In this document: in pieces, positions 43,222 through 64,000 of the stretch
How positions within the stretch are numbered: the first letter of the stretch is position 1
Layout of the letters: the number at the start of each line of letters is the position of its first letter
DNA from: Chionoecetes opilio
Taxonomy: Eukaryota > Arthropoda > Malacostraca > Decapoda > Majidae
Assembly (NCBI GenBank): GCA_016584305.1
Contig: JACEEZ010011908.1
Span: 167,501 to 231,500, forward strand
DNA: 64,000 nucleotides
Reading direction: 5' to 3'
The notes under the pieces: model-generated
The model's database searches: none
Told to the model about the DNA's origin: nothing
What the model saw: the letters and a program-made list of their open reading frames with translations, nothing else
Program-made: the position numbers and the translations under genes

Positions 43222-43632
43222 CGACTTGAAGAGGCGAATCGATGCTTTTGGTATTAAGTGTCTTCGCAGAATCATGGGGTATCACTGGGATGATTACAGT
43301 ACGTGTCAAATCAGCGATCGCACCGCGAAACTGAATCGAGGCCTATTTCCTGCATAGTTCGTCATCAGCGCCAACTTCGGCTATATGGGCATGTGGCACG
43401 CTACCCTGAAACCGAACTTTCCCGTCGAGTTGTATCTGTAAGAGACAATCCGGCGTGGAGGAGGCCAAGGGGGCGCCCACAAGGCTCGTGGCTGGGGCAA
43501 GTTGATGTTTCTTGTCGAGAGCTGCTTGGTATGGGAAAGGAGCCTGCATGGGAACTCGCGCGTGGTGACCCCCGGGAGTGGCGTCGTAGGGTGGGCGAGG
43601 CGATGCACCCTCCCGATAATACTCTTAAATGA
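43222..43632 (+). mobile_element. RTE-like LINE 3' fragment
   Basis: The first frame reads RRIDAFGIKCLRRIMGYHW; after a shift near 43340 the second reads RQLRLYGHVARYPETELSRR, then GSWLGQVDVSCRELLGMG and WRRRVGEAMHPP to a stop. This resembles the C-terminal region of RTE-type reverse transcriptases (LxGHVxR motif). Frameshifted and 5'-truncated. Confidence 0.7.
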
Positions 43633-43815
43633 TCTATATGCCCCCAATGATTGGTTGATTGATCATGCAAAAAAGAGCAACTGTACCTTACTAAAGACGG
43701 GACAGAAGCGTCCCATACCAAGACCAAGACGGCAGGACCAAAACAACAACAACGGACAGCGGACCGCAGCACCGCTACACCTCACCACAGCTGGACGAAT
43801 ATCGTCGATCCCGAT

Positions 43816-44166
43816 ATAACTGCTCTTCGACAACAGCAACCTACGTTTGTCTCCTGACCCTCACTGCTCCTGGTGCAGGAATATCCCGGAAATTCTTCCA
43901 TCCCGCCATCCTCTGCTTCCACACCCACCGTGCAGTGCTACACTCTCAACTCCTCGCCCTGAACGTCACCACCTTTGACTTCCCCACCCTGCTGGCGGCG
44001 GCTGGCGTCCACCTGTCACGACAACACGCTGTCATCCGCCTCACCTGTGTCTTCCTGAAGAAGACAGGTCAGCTGCCACGCCTGTGACAACATCATAGGA
44101 CATCCTCAGGGCTCATAGGATCCACCCTGGAATCTACGCAGCCCTAAACGACACCAACAACCAAGG
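43816..44166 (+). mobile_element. RNase H-type LINE 3' end (sense copy)
   Basis: The coding tail contains LSRQHAVIRLTCVFLKKTGQ and stops at 44085-44087. Its 3' UTR (CATCATAGGACATCC ... GCAGCCCTAAA) ends in an ACCAACAACC tail. It is homologous to the LINE piece inside the Tigger-like elements at 10254 and 45139, so it shows where the LINE 3' end lies. Confidence 0.7.
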
Positions 44167-44249
44167 TAGGTGTATTATCATTGTCGTTTTGGGTGGGGAA
44201 ACAAAGGCAACTGATTAACGGCTCCCCAAAAATCATCAAAATCACTATA

Positions 44250-44304
44250 CAGTAAACCCTCTCTAAATCGGACCTCCATCTTCCGGATATCACAGTCTGA
44301 TGTA
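44250..44304. mobile_element. pogo/Tigger-like TIR fragment
   Basis: TA followed by CAGTAAACCCTCTCTAAATC, which matches the end of the element at 12416-13343. A related AAATCGGAC motif reappears after the LINE at 45110, so the LINE probably inserted into this element; the far TIR is missing. Confidence 0.5.
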
Positions 44305-45105
44305 TACATATTGCAAGGAGACTTAGATAAACTTAACGAGTGGGCAGTCAGATGGCAGATGGAATTTAATATTGATAGATACACCATACACAATGTATCG
44401 CTGAAAAGATTAGAAGGTGAAAAAGATCTTGGAGTGAGGGTGAGCCCAGACCTCCGACCTAGGAAACAATGTATTGAGGCCAGAAATAGAGCTAATAGAG
44501 TATTAGGATTCATTACCAGAACTGTTAAAAGTAGAAGTGCGGAAATTATTCTAAAGCTTTATCTGGCTCTAGTCAGGCCTCACCTAGACTATGCGGTTCA
44601 GTTTTGGTCTCCATATTACAGGATGGATATAGCCTTGTTAGAAACAGTGCAGAGAAGGATGACCAAAATGATACAAGGGATGCGTAACTTTAGTTATGAG
44701 AAGAGATTGAAGTTATTAAAATTACATTCACTCGAGAGATGCAGAGTAAGGGGCGGTCTGATAGAAGTTTTTAAGTGGATAAAGGGATTTAATAAAGGAG
44801 AGGTAGGAAAAGTTCGTACGGCTTTTAACCAGGGTAGAACAAGAAGTAATGGATTCAAGCTGGAAGGGCGTAGATTTAGAAAGAAAATAGTGAAAAACTG
44901 GTTCACAAATAGGGTGGTGAATGAATGGAATGGTCTCAGTAGACAGGTAGTTAGTGCGGAGTCATTAGGGAGCTTTAAAGAGGGGCTGGATAGGTTCATG
45001 GATGGGGATGAAAGGTGGATGTAGGTAGTGTTAGGTGACAGGAACTACCACGTGTAGGCCTCGCGGCCTCTTGTAGCTTCCTCATTTTCTTATGTTCTTA
45101 TATCT
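44305..45105 (+). mobile_element. CR1-like LINE 3' fragment, second family
   Basis: A 5'-truncated LINE keeps the RT thumb and C-terminus as an open frame to a stop at 45022-45024. Readable parts are GDLDKLNEWAVRWQMEFN, EKDLGVRVSPDLRPRKQC, LVRPHLDYAVQFWSPYY, NEWNGLSRQVVSAESLG. Its end CTTATGTTCTTATATCTG is typical of CR1/L2-type tails. It is distinct from the LINE at 4803-6442. Confidence 0.78.
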
Positions 45106-45138
45106 GATAAATCGGACTTTCAGGGCTTCGGACACCTA

Positions 45139-46171
45139 CAGGAGAACCTCGTTTATCCGGCACCCTCGGGGGGGAGCGCATGCCGGATAACTCATTTTGC
45201 CGTTGTTTTGAGAGTTACTCTTATGGAATCGCCCAAAATCCCAATAAATACTGTGGTTTCTGGAGGTTGTTGTTGTTATTGTTTTTAGGGCTGCGAGGAT
45301 CCCTTGGGGAACACTATGAGCCCTGGTGATGTCCTATGATGCTATCACAGGCGCGGTAGTTGACCTGTCTTCCTCAGGAAGGCACAGGTGAGGCGGATGA
45401 CGGCGTGTTGCTGAGAGGGGGGAACGCCAGCCGCCGCCAGCAGGGTGGGCAGGTCAAAGGTGGTGACGTTCAGGGCGAGGAGTTGAGACTGTAGCACTAC
45501 ACGGTGTGAGTGGAAGTGCGGACACTGCAGCAGAAAGTGTTCAATAGTCAACGGAAAATTCATGCACCAAGGGCAGTGGGGGTCAGGGGACAGACGGAGG
45601 TGATGCAGGTGAGCTGTGAGTGTCGTGTGCCCCAGGCGGAGGCGGGTGAGAGTGACATCCAGGACGCGGGACTTTTTCCGTATCCACGGCTGGGGGGAAG
45701 AGTCACTGCGGTATTGGCCGATGGAGGTGATGCGGAGGGCATCGCCGAGTGTGTTATTCCAGGTGGAGCGGCAGACCCGGGAGATCAGGCGTTTGGCCGC
45801 GGAGAGCGGCAGAAGGAAGGGTGTCGTGTTTACATCTGTTAAGGCCATCCTGGCAGCAGAATCAGCCACCTCGTTGCCTGGGATACCAGCGTGGGAGGGA
45901 ACCCACTGGAAGGCGATCTCCCACCCCTCGTTGGTAAGGTGAAGGGCCCTCTGGATGGTGTGGACGAGGGACGTAGAGGATCGTGGATGGCGGGAGAGGA
46001 GGAGGTGGAGTGAGGAGAGGGAATCTGTGTAGACCACAGCCTTGCCCAACTAAATTTCTGCCGATTTTCTCAGTTTTTGAAATAATTATACTTAATTAAT
46101 GCCTGGGTCGATTAGTGCCGTTGTTTTGAGGCTGCCGTTGTTTTAAATGCCGGTTAAATGAGGTTCTCCTG
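45139..46171. mobile_element. Tigger-like element carrying a LINE RNase H fragment, copy 2
   Basis: A 1033-bp element flanked by TA, with ends CAGGAGAACCTCGTTTATCC and, on the other strand, CAGGAGAACCTCATTTAACC. It has the same LINE fragment, orientation and junctions as 10254-11280. The two copies look about 95% identical by eye. It contains the uninterrupted ORF at 45345-46049. Confidence 0.85.
45345..46049 (-). CDS. Captured LINE RNase H C-terminal ORF
   Basis: A 234-residue open frame inside copy 2. It starts MGKAVVYTDSLSSLHLLL, which includes the second acidic block of an RNase H fold, then GWEIAFQWVPSHAGIPGN and EVADSAARMAL (the His and last Asp blocks). A post-RNase H Cys/His segment follows (PDPHCPWCMN, TIEHFLLQCPHFHSH), and it ends FLRKTGQLPRL. 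The first RNase H Asp and the whole RT are absent, so it cannot be a complete enzyme. It is open here but broken in the other copy. Confidence 0.7.
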   Translation of the reverse strand: MGKAVVYTDSLSSLHLLLSRHPRSSTSLVHTIQRALHLTNEGWEIAFQWVPSHAGIPGNEVADSAARMALTDVNTTPFLLPLSAAKRLISRVCRSTWNNTLGDALRITSIGQYRSDSSPQPWIRKKSRVLDVTLTRLRLGHTTLTAHLHHLRLSPDPHCPWCMNFPLTIEHFLLQCPHFHSHRVVLQSQLLALNVTTFDLPTLLAAAGVPPSQQHAVIRLTCAFLRKTGQLPRL

Positions 46172-46280
46172 TATTTATAAATAAGACAAACCTGGATTAT
46201 ATGGTGGAAATTATATGGATAATATGGATATGGATATTATATGGATACGTGTTCGATTCGGACTATTCATTCTTAAATAC

Positions 46281-46975
46281 TGTAACGGAAATGGGTTTCC
46301 CCTTTGCTAGTGAGCCACATTACACCTTACTTGCCCTGTTTTCTGCTCACATGGCCTTCGCCACCTAGGCCATACTTACTCACAGGCAACACTTTGCTCC
46401 AAGGGCATGGGCTCGGATATGGGCCGGTGCGGTGAGCGACAAGAGAGCGTTCATGCTGGGGACATGGGAGAGACCTCACTCTTCCTTTGTTCCTTTACTG
46501 ATACTCAAAAGTTACACACCACAAGACACAGGCTGGGAGTTATCGAATCAGGCACTTATCTTTCAACACTTGCTTAAGGGATGGACGTGATTGGCTTGGG
46601 ACGCGAGATGGCTAGGGAGGGGGGGGGGGGAGCACTCTGAACACAGGTGTACTCCAAGGCCGGCTTAGCTACACTGCCGCGGCAAGAGTTGCCCAGGGTG
46701 ATATGCCGAAGCCCCGCCTCCAATTCTTGGCGCGCTAACTCCTCACCCAACCACAAGCCCCCCACGTCGACACCAAGACGACATCATTGTGTACACACAT
46801 ACGCACACACACACCAAGCGACCGTTAATCAAACACACAAACACACGCACACACAGTTCACTCAGACACCCTTCCAACCGCCATCTCACCCCCCACCACC
46901 ACTGCACCCACATTCACCTCCAGGTGAAACCACATAGTCCACATAACCACCTCACTTGAGTCCACATTCATAACA
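46281..46975. mobile_element. Candidate solo LTR
   Basis: A 695-bp segment starting TGTAACGGAAATGGG and ending CATTCATAACA, flanked by ATAC (46277-46280 and 46976-46979). No internal domain flanks it. It contains a CA-rich region near 46795-46860. The TG...CA boundaries and 4-bp duplication fit a solo LTR but could be chance. Confidence 0.4.
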
Positions 46976-47099
46976 ATACATTACAATACAGTACTGTTCT
47001 TGGTTAAGATTCGTTTTATCAACCCTGCCATATCTCGCTCACTACCTTATGAAGGACTAATTTTTTGTCATACACGTCTTCTACTAACCTTCAAACTTC

Positions 47100-48352
47100 T
47101 TGGCAAGCTGTTACTTACCATGTTACCACTTATTGATGCTTGTTCATTTAGTCCATTCCAAACTTCTACATTTCTATGAGGGAAGCTGTAGTACTACTTC
47201 TTTATGTTGTTCAGGCATCTCCCATTTCCTAGTTGTTTTGTATGTACTCCTGTGTATCGACCTTCTCTTTGTTTCCGAGTCAGTAGTCTCTCATTGTCTG
47301 TTTCTTCCATCTTTGTTATCAGCTTAAAAATTGTTATTAAGTCTCCTCTTTCTCTTCTCTGCTCGAGTGTTGGTAACTTTATTTCCTTCAACCTTTCCTC
47401 ATAAGAAAGTTCTTCTAGCTCTGGTACCATCTTTGTTGCCATTCTCTGTATCCTCTCCAACTTTTTCACATGCTTCTTTTTATATGGGGACCATACAATG
47501 GCCGCATATTCCATTTTTGGTCGGATCATTGTAGTACCTAATTATCTTCTCATCATATTTGTGTCCATGTAATGAAATGCCACTCTAATATTCTTAAACA
47601 TCCTGTATGTATCTCCAAATATTTTATTTATATGTTTTTCTGGTTGTAGATTATTCTGCATTATCACTCCCAGGTCCTTTTCTTCCTGAACCTTTGCAAT
47701 TATTTCATTTCCTATTTTATATGGCCATTTATATGTCTTTGCTTTTTCCAATTTCCATCACATGACACTTATTTACATTAAATTCCATTTCCCATCTTCT
47801 GCTCCATTCGTAGATCTTGTTCAGGTCATTTTGTAGTGTTTCACAGTTTTTATAACTTTTTATTTCTCTTAATAGTTTTGTATCATCCACAAACAAACTT
47901 ATATAACTTTTAAATCCATCAGTCATGTCATTGAGGTAAATCATGAACATTATTGGTGCCAACACTGATCCTTGTGGTAGCCCACTAAATATGTTTCTCC
48001 ATTCAGACTTTTCATCCTTCACTACTGTTCTCATTTCTCTTCCTCTCAAATAACTTTCCATCCAGGTTTTGATCACCCCTGTGATTCCTCCTATATTTTC
48101 CAATTTCCAAAGTAGCCTCATGTTGAACTTTATCAAATGCCTTTTCAAGATCTAGATATACACAGTCTGCCCATCCATCTCTTTCTTGTGTTATATCAAT
48201 TACTCTTGAGTAAAAGCTTATTAAGTTGGTCACACATGATCTCTTTTTCCTAAAACCATACTGCCGGTCTGTTATTATACCTTAATTTTCTAAGTATTCC
48301 GTCCATTGCTTCTTTACTATTTTCTCACATATCTTGCATACTGTGCTAGTTA
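47100..48352 (-). mobile_element. CR1-like LINE, 5'-truncated, second copy of the 4803 family
   Basis: Minus-strand RT pieces in three frames: CEKIVKKQW, YGFRKKRSCVTNLISFYS, YLDLEKAFDKV, GLPQGSVLAPIMFMIYLNDM, FVDDTKLL (the catalytic motif is FVDD rather than FADD), EKDLGVIMQNNLQPEKH, MEYAAIVWSPYKKKHV. Stops and frameshifts make it dead. Its upstream end abuts the 3' tail of another family member at 48362. Confidence 0.82.
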
Positions 48353-48361
48353 ATGACTATT

Positions 48362-48660
48362 TACCTAAATGTATTTACCTAGTTGTGTTTTACAGGGCCT
48401 GAGCTACACTCATGTGGTCCCGTCTCCGTGTCTACATTTATCCAGTCTACCTTTCAATTGGTGCACATTATGTGCCGATATCACCTCCTCGTTTAGTCCA
48501 TTCCAAACTTATACATTTCTATGAGAGAAGCTGTACTTCTTTATTTTGTTCAGGCATCTCCCTTTTCCTAAGTTTTTTGTATATCCTCTTGTGTATCGAC
48601 CTTCTCTTTGTTTCCGAGTCAGTAGTCTCTCATTGTCTGTTTCTTTTATCTTACCTCATG
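48362..48660 (-). mobile_element. CR1-like LINE 3' end, third copy
   Basis: Minus strand. The last part of the ORF region (its sequence parallels 47160-47330), then GAGACGGGACCACATGAG, GGCCCTGTAAAACACAACTA, GGTAAATACA tail. Severely 5'-truncated and in the same orientation as the copy it abuts. Confidence 0.75.
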
Positions 48661-48754
48661 TCAAATATACAGACAGATAAGTGAAAACTACCTGAAATGT
48701 ATATATATATACGGTACGTAATGCAATTTATTTGTTAATTTACAGATTGTCAAA

Positions 48755-59778
<11,024 letters not shown>

Positions 59779-59830
59779 CACAGTGTTGAGGTGAAGCCCG
59801 TGTGATGTTTTGTTACATTGTTGATGTTGA

Positions 59831-59836
59831 AATAAA
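59831..59836 (+). terminator. Polyadenylation signal AATAAA for POLR3F
   Basis: AATAAA 53 bp after the stop codon. A second AATAAA at 60062-60067 could serve a longer 3' UTR. Confidence 0.65.
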
Positions 59837-60466
59837 TGTTTTGAACTTGTAGATAGGAAAGGTATGAATCAGATGATTGAAAAGGTCCTATAGCAGTGAA
59901 GATGGTTTTGTATGAGTGTACAGTGAGTAGGAAAGTATGTGTTGAAAATGTACCAGTGAGAAACAAAGACTTTTGTCCATATACTTTAACTTTACTTTTT
60001 CTCTTTTCTTCAGTCATTCTCTTTAAGTTTAGAGGGAGCAAAATATGAATTTCAATGTGTCAATAAACTTTGCAAATATATGAAGTTTACTTTTTTCTCA
60101 GAATTTTCACCACTGGAAACGGTAGTATTTCTAATGCAAATGTGATTGGCTTTGTAATTTTGATGCTACTTGTTTGTGGTGTGTGGGTGTGGTACAATGC
60201 TTGCAACATATCTTCATTATAGTACAGTGTGTCACAAGTTAAGGGACAGGGTGATGATGTCCCTCACCTTTTCACGCAATCTCATTTATGTTCTAAGCGA
60301 AGATTCTTTTACGTGCGAAAAGTTTGGGGACGAAGCAGAGGGGATGTGGTAACATTGCTATATCCGGAAGATGCAGACGGACCGAGCCATTTGCTATATG
60401 GTCATAGTGAAGGGAGGGCGAGTGTGCGTACAGCTGGCGCCATATTATTCACATGGTTATTCTACT

Positions 60467-60680
60467 TTAACCCCTTCACGCCCAGATCTTTCCTTTGCTA
60501 TAAAAAATTGTATGTTGTCGAGCCATAAAATTACAAAAAGTAACTGAATATACCAAATTAGTTAGTCGACAGGGGTACTAAACAGGTCATCTCTATAAAA
60601 TATTTCTTATATTCACTAAAAAATCGTGTAATGGTACCCAAATCACAATGGAAATTACGTTCTGGGTCTCAAGGGGTTAA
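60467..60680 (+). mobile_element. piggyBac-like MITE copy 10
   Basis: A 214-bp element with TTAA at 60467-60470 and 60677-60680. Ends CCCCTTCACGCCCAGATC and CTGGGTCTCAAGGGG. Confidence 0.87.
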
Positions 60681-62146
60681 GGCTTATTGTACTGGTGTGT
60701 GATGTCAGTGAAGGTCATGAGGCTGGATGACATAATGGCAGTAACGTCTCTGTACAAGGCAAAACACAGCGTGCCTGATATCGGTCAACAAGTGTATCGC
60801 GATTTGCATCTTATCAGTATGTTTAGCGTTTTAAGAAAAATGGAGAGTTTTCCCTGCCTAGACCTCTACCTCAATCTGGACGCCCAAAATAAGAGCTGCA
60901 AGGTCCCGTTGTCTTGCTTCTTATCAAGTTTAAAACTAATCCCTTTCTAACAGCACATGAAATTAAGGAGGACAACCCACAACTGCTTAGTATCCCGTTG
61001 TTTATAGTTTTTAGAGGTACAGGGTTAACCCAGCGACCTTGCAGAGTCAATGACACTGTTGGGATGATTGCCAGTTGAGGCTCTTACAGGCAGGTTGTGT
61101 TTTACTCCCACCCAGAGGACACTTATAGTGGTTGCTTTAATAAAGAGGTCGAGCGGTCGTAGTAAAGCTTGTATGAATATGTACTGTACACGTGCCAGGG
61201 TACATGATGAGTAATACAATAGAAATTATTAATGAAGGATATACTACGTTAACTATTTACATTGTGAGGGAGAACAACTTGTCACTATACTCGCTTTACA
61301 AATGCTAGAGCCACATGCCCCTCCCACCAAGGTGGAGCACAACAGGCTCCACCTGTTCCCTCTTGATTGGGTGATGGCATTCTGGGGCGTGATGGAAGGT
61401 TTGGCATTAAAATGTACACTAAGTAAACACTTCCCAACCCTCACTCTCAGTTATCGGTCTGCCCTCCCACATGCCTCTGTTAATCCCTTGCGTCCTTGAC
61501 CCACTTCAAACTCACACGCACACAAAAAATAAACATAGAACAGGACTAAAGAAGGAGGATGGAGATAGCCCATGGAGTACAACAACTTGCCCGGGAACCC
61601 AGACAAGTGTTCCCTAGGGCCTGAGCACTGGGAGCAGGGTTGTGGGCCATGGAAGAGAGAGATTAGAAAAGTTGTGTACATAACACTGGTCGACAAAAAA
61701 AAATTGAAGATATGGTTCTGGACTAAATGAAGCTGATTATAGGTAAATCGACCCTGCTGAACTCGAATCTGATGTTCAATTAACTCTATCACGTCCAGTT
61801 TTTGAGAACCAGACGCAATTCATGAAAAAATATGGGTAAAATCAGCAGAAATAGGTTTCACCAATGTTTTCATTTTAAACTCTTAAATCTTTTCTTTTCT
61901 CTAGCCTATTTAGGGCAGTGCAGTGTTTTTGAGTCAGTGTGGTTTGTGCAGTGAGCAGGGGAGGGTGTGCGCGCTGCGTATTAGCGAGGGGTTAGCAGGC
62001 TGTGTAGTACATTTTTACCTACTGATCGTACAGCTATTGACATATGTTGAAACATTTTATTTTTCTTTGCAGATATGATGAGTTTGATTTAGTGGAGTCC
62101 CAATTTTAGTTGGTTTACCGTATATAGTACCTTGTACCGGGCTGTG
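60681..62146. other. Intergenic region upstream of the 556-residue ORF
   Basis: No exon or RNA gene recognised. The stretch from about 61685 (CTGGTCGACAAAAAAAAATT) to 62146 may be the 5' part of the repeat carrying the ORF; its start cannot be fixed from one copy. Confidence 0.35.
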
Positions 62147-63817
62147 ATGGAGCGCCGTAACTGTGTGAATGCATCGGACAGTTTTTGTTACATATGTGGA
62201 ATTTTTACCCCTGACAGTCTGAAGAAACCTCTTACAAAGAATGTTAAAGCAGCTTATCTGCATTACTTCAAGTGCCGTATAGGTGATCAAGATAAGAAGT
62301 GGGCCCCTCACGTAGCATGCAACCCCTGTGTGAACCACTTGAATGAATGGATGCGTGGCAAACGGCCATCAGGCATGGCATTCGGCATCCCAATGGTTTG
62401 GCGTGAACAAAAGGATCACAGTACTGACTGCTACTTCTGCCTCACTAACATCAAAGGATATTCAGTAAAAACGCGAGCTAAAATCAGGTATCCTGACGTA
62501 CCTTCTGCCATCAGGCCTGTGCCACATGGTCCTGATCTCCCAGTTCCAAATGTTCCAATTGCAAGTGCTATAAGTGAATCAGATTCGAACGAGGAGGATA
62601 ATCTCATGGATACAGACTTTCAAGAAATGGCAGACAACAGAGAGCCCAAATTCATCAGTCAGGAAATGCTACATGACCTTGCTAGGGACCTAGATCTACC
62701 CAAGGAGAAAAGTGAAGTCCTTGGATCTCGTCTCAAGGAATGGAATTTGCTACAAGAAGGAGTTCTCATCACCACGTTTCGTCGTAGACATAAAGAACTT
62801 TCAAGCTTCTTCAAGATGGAACACAAGCTCTGTTACTGCTTTGATGTTGACACACTCATGGAACAACTTTGTGAGTCTCACACTTATGATAAGAGTGAGT
62901 GGCGGCTGTTCATAGATTCAGGAAAAAACACGCTAAAGGCCGTTCTTCTGCATAAAGGAAATAAGCTTCCGAGTGTTCCAATTGCGCATGGCCATGAAAT
63001 GAGTGAAACTTATGAAACTATGAAGACTTTGTTATCTGCTGTTAAATATGAAGAACATCAGTGGAATCTGTGTGGGGACCTGAAGGTAATCTCCTTGCTT
63101 CTAGGACTCCAGTTAGGTTACACTAAGCACATGTGTTTTCTTTGTTTGTGGGACTCTAGAGCGGACAGCAAACATTACAAACAAAAGGAATGGCCAGCAC
63201 GACCGAAAGACTCACCTGGCAGGTTCAACTGTATGTACAAACCTCTTGTTGACAGTGAAAAGGTGTACTTACCTCCATTGCATCTGAAACTTGGGTTAAT
63301 GAAAAATTTTGTGAAGGCCATGGATCAAAATGGTGCTGGCTTTCAGTATTTGTTAGCAAAGTTTGAACGCACTGTATCTGAAGCCAAAGTAAAGGCAGGT
63401 GTTTTCAATGGCCCTCAAATTCGTCAACTACTCAATGATTACTTTGTAAAGAGCCTAACTGCCCTGGAAAAAGCTGCTTGGAAGAGCTTTTTCGCTGTTA
63501 TAAAGAACTACCTAGGTAATGTTCGAGCATCGAATTATGAGGAACTTGTAAATGACATGTTGAAGAGTTACCATGCGCCTGGGGCTCGGATGTCACTCAA
63601 AATCCACTTTTTCCATTCACATCTTGATTTCTTCCCAACGAATCTTGGCGCGGTCAGTGATGAGCAGGGGGAACGTTTCCACCAGGACATTGCCACCATG
63701 GAAACCCGATACCAAGGACGATTCAGTCCCAACATGATAGGGGACTATTGCTGGACGCTACAACGTGAAAGTAGCTGCTCCTACAAACGAAAGAGCAAAC
63801 TACAGAAACACTTCTGA
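62147..63817 (+). CDS. Uncharacterised Cys-rich protein, probably transposon-borne
   Basis: An intronless 556-residue ORF; ATG at 62147 in GTGATGG is preferred over an upstream TTG. N-terminus (about 14-100): Cys/His pairs C14-x2-C17, H39/C43, H55-x2-C58-x2-C61 and C95-x2-C98, suggesting zinc binding. An acidic linker (about 145-160) follows. The central part (about 250-390) has FIDSGK with D257, LCGDLKVISLLLGLQLGY with D311, MCFLCLWDSR with C330/C333, and PPLHLKLGLMKNF with H379. The C-terminus carries GAVSDEQGERFHQDI (E506/E509) and GDYCWTLQRES. The D...D...E order with a Cys pair is reminiscent of an RNase H-like transposase fold, but that is inference. I recall similar multi-copy unnamed proteins in arthropods and Hydra, without a firm family name. 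The frame is intact and codon use looks coding. Confidence 0.8.
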   Translation: MERRNCVNASDSFCYICGIFTPDSLKKPLTKNVKAAYLHYFKCRIGDQDKKWAPHVACNPCVNHLNEWMRGKRPSGMAFGIPMVWREQKDHSTDCYFCLTNIKGYSVKTRAKIRYPDVPSAIRPVPHGPDLPVPNVPIASAISESDSNEEDNLMDTDFQEMADNREPKFISQEMLHDLARDLDLPKEKSEVLGSRLKEWNLLQEGVLITTFRRRHKELSSFFKMEHKLCYCFDVDTLMEQLCESHTYDKSEWRLFIDSGKNTLKAVLLHKGNKLPSVPIAHGHEMSETYETMKTLLSAVKYEEHQWNLCGDLKVISLLLGLQLGYTKHMCFLCLWDSRADSKHYKQKEWPARPKDSPGRFNCMYKPLVDSEKVYLPPLHLKLGLMKNFVKAMDQNGAGFQYLLAKFERTVSEAKVKAGVFNGPQIRQLLNDYFVKSLTALEKAAWKSFFAVIKNYLGNVRASNYEELVNDMLKSYHAPGARMSLKIHFFHSHLDFFPTNLGAVSDEQGERFHQDIATMETRYQGRFSPNMIGDYCWTLQRESSCSYKRKSKLQKHF

Positions 63818-63899
63818 TGTACCATGGAGCAGGGTGAGTACTTTTGTGTGTTAGGTATAGTTTTGATCATATGTATATTTAATACCAATTTGAGATCTT

Positions 63900-63940
63900 G
63901 ACTGTTCTTCTGAAGAACAGTCTAGATCTGACTGTTCTTC
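63900..63940. repeat. Perfect 11-bp inverted repeat plus third copy
   Basis: GACTGTTCTTC (63900-63910), one T, then GAAGAACAGTC (63912-63922), followed by TAGATCT and another GACTGTTCTTC (63930-63940). It lies about 80 bp past the 556-residue ORF stop. Confidence 0.85.
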
Positions 63941-64000
63941 GAACTAGCGCATCTTTCTCTCAAAAAAAATCTCTAAGTTGTGTTCCAAAATATATATATA

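Overview
The window is nuclear DNA from a metazoan, most likely an arthropod and probably a crustacean. The evidence is spliced genes with GT-AG introns, a TTAGG-type telomeric-like tract, very rich microsatellites, and a diverse transposon load (CR1-like, RTE-like and RNase H-bearing LINEs, Ty3/gypsy and DIRS-like retroelements, and hAT, piggyBac-like and pogo/Tigger-like DNA elements). The lineage is inferred from sequence style alone.

Two host genes can be read. On the minus strand at 177-13718, five exons encode part of a RUN-domain protein followed by a PDZ-like module. One exon is only 61 nt and was placed by phase and by domain continuity. The gene continues off the left edge, and its 5' exons were not found. 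On the plus strand at 48755-59778 lies a complete eight-exon gene for RNA polymerase III subunit RPC6/RPC39 (POLR3F), 304 residues, with all four Fe-S cysteines. Its introns are loaded with MITEs, SINEs, a hAT element and CT repeats. At 62147-63817 an intronless ORF encodes a 556-residue Cys-rich protein of a type I believe is repetitive in arthropods. It is probably transposon-borne.

Layout: 0-14 kb is the RUN gene, with introns holding piggyBac-like MITEs, a 5'-truncated LINE, pogo-like elements and satellites. 14-19 kb is a nest in which two 1.75-kb elements lie in opposite orientation, one of them inside a hAT element with an exact 8-bp target duplication. 19.9-39.8 kb is one LTR retrotransposon with about 1.7-kb LTRs and a GAAG target duplication. 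A second gypsy element (23.59-33.60 kb) sits inside it, and that in turn contains a DIRS-like element (about 23.82-29.46 kb). Much of 23.16-39.65 kb carries a homopolymer-smearing error pattern that looks like a poorly polished assembly block, so the many long ORFs there are not genes. 39.8-48.7 kb is a LINE/MITE graveyard, including the second copy of a Tigger-like element that carries a LINE RNase H segment. 48.7-59.8 kb is POLR3F. 60-64 kb holds one more MITE and the 556-residue ORF.

The most interesting points are the mobilised Tigger+LINE composite (two copies with the same internal junctions), a tRNA-derived SINE sharing its 3' tail with the resident LINE, an SGNH-like ORF ahead of gag in the outer LTR element, a possible RNase H-like (DDE-type) fold in the 556-residue protein, and the sharply bounded low-quality block.
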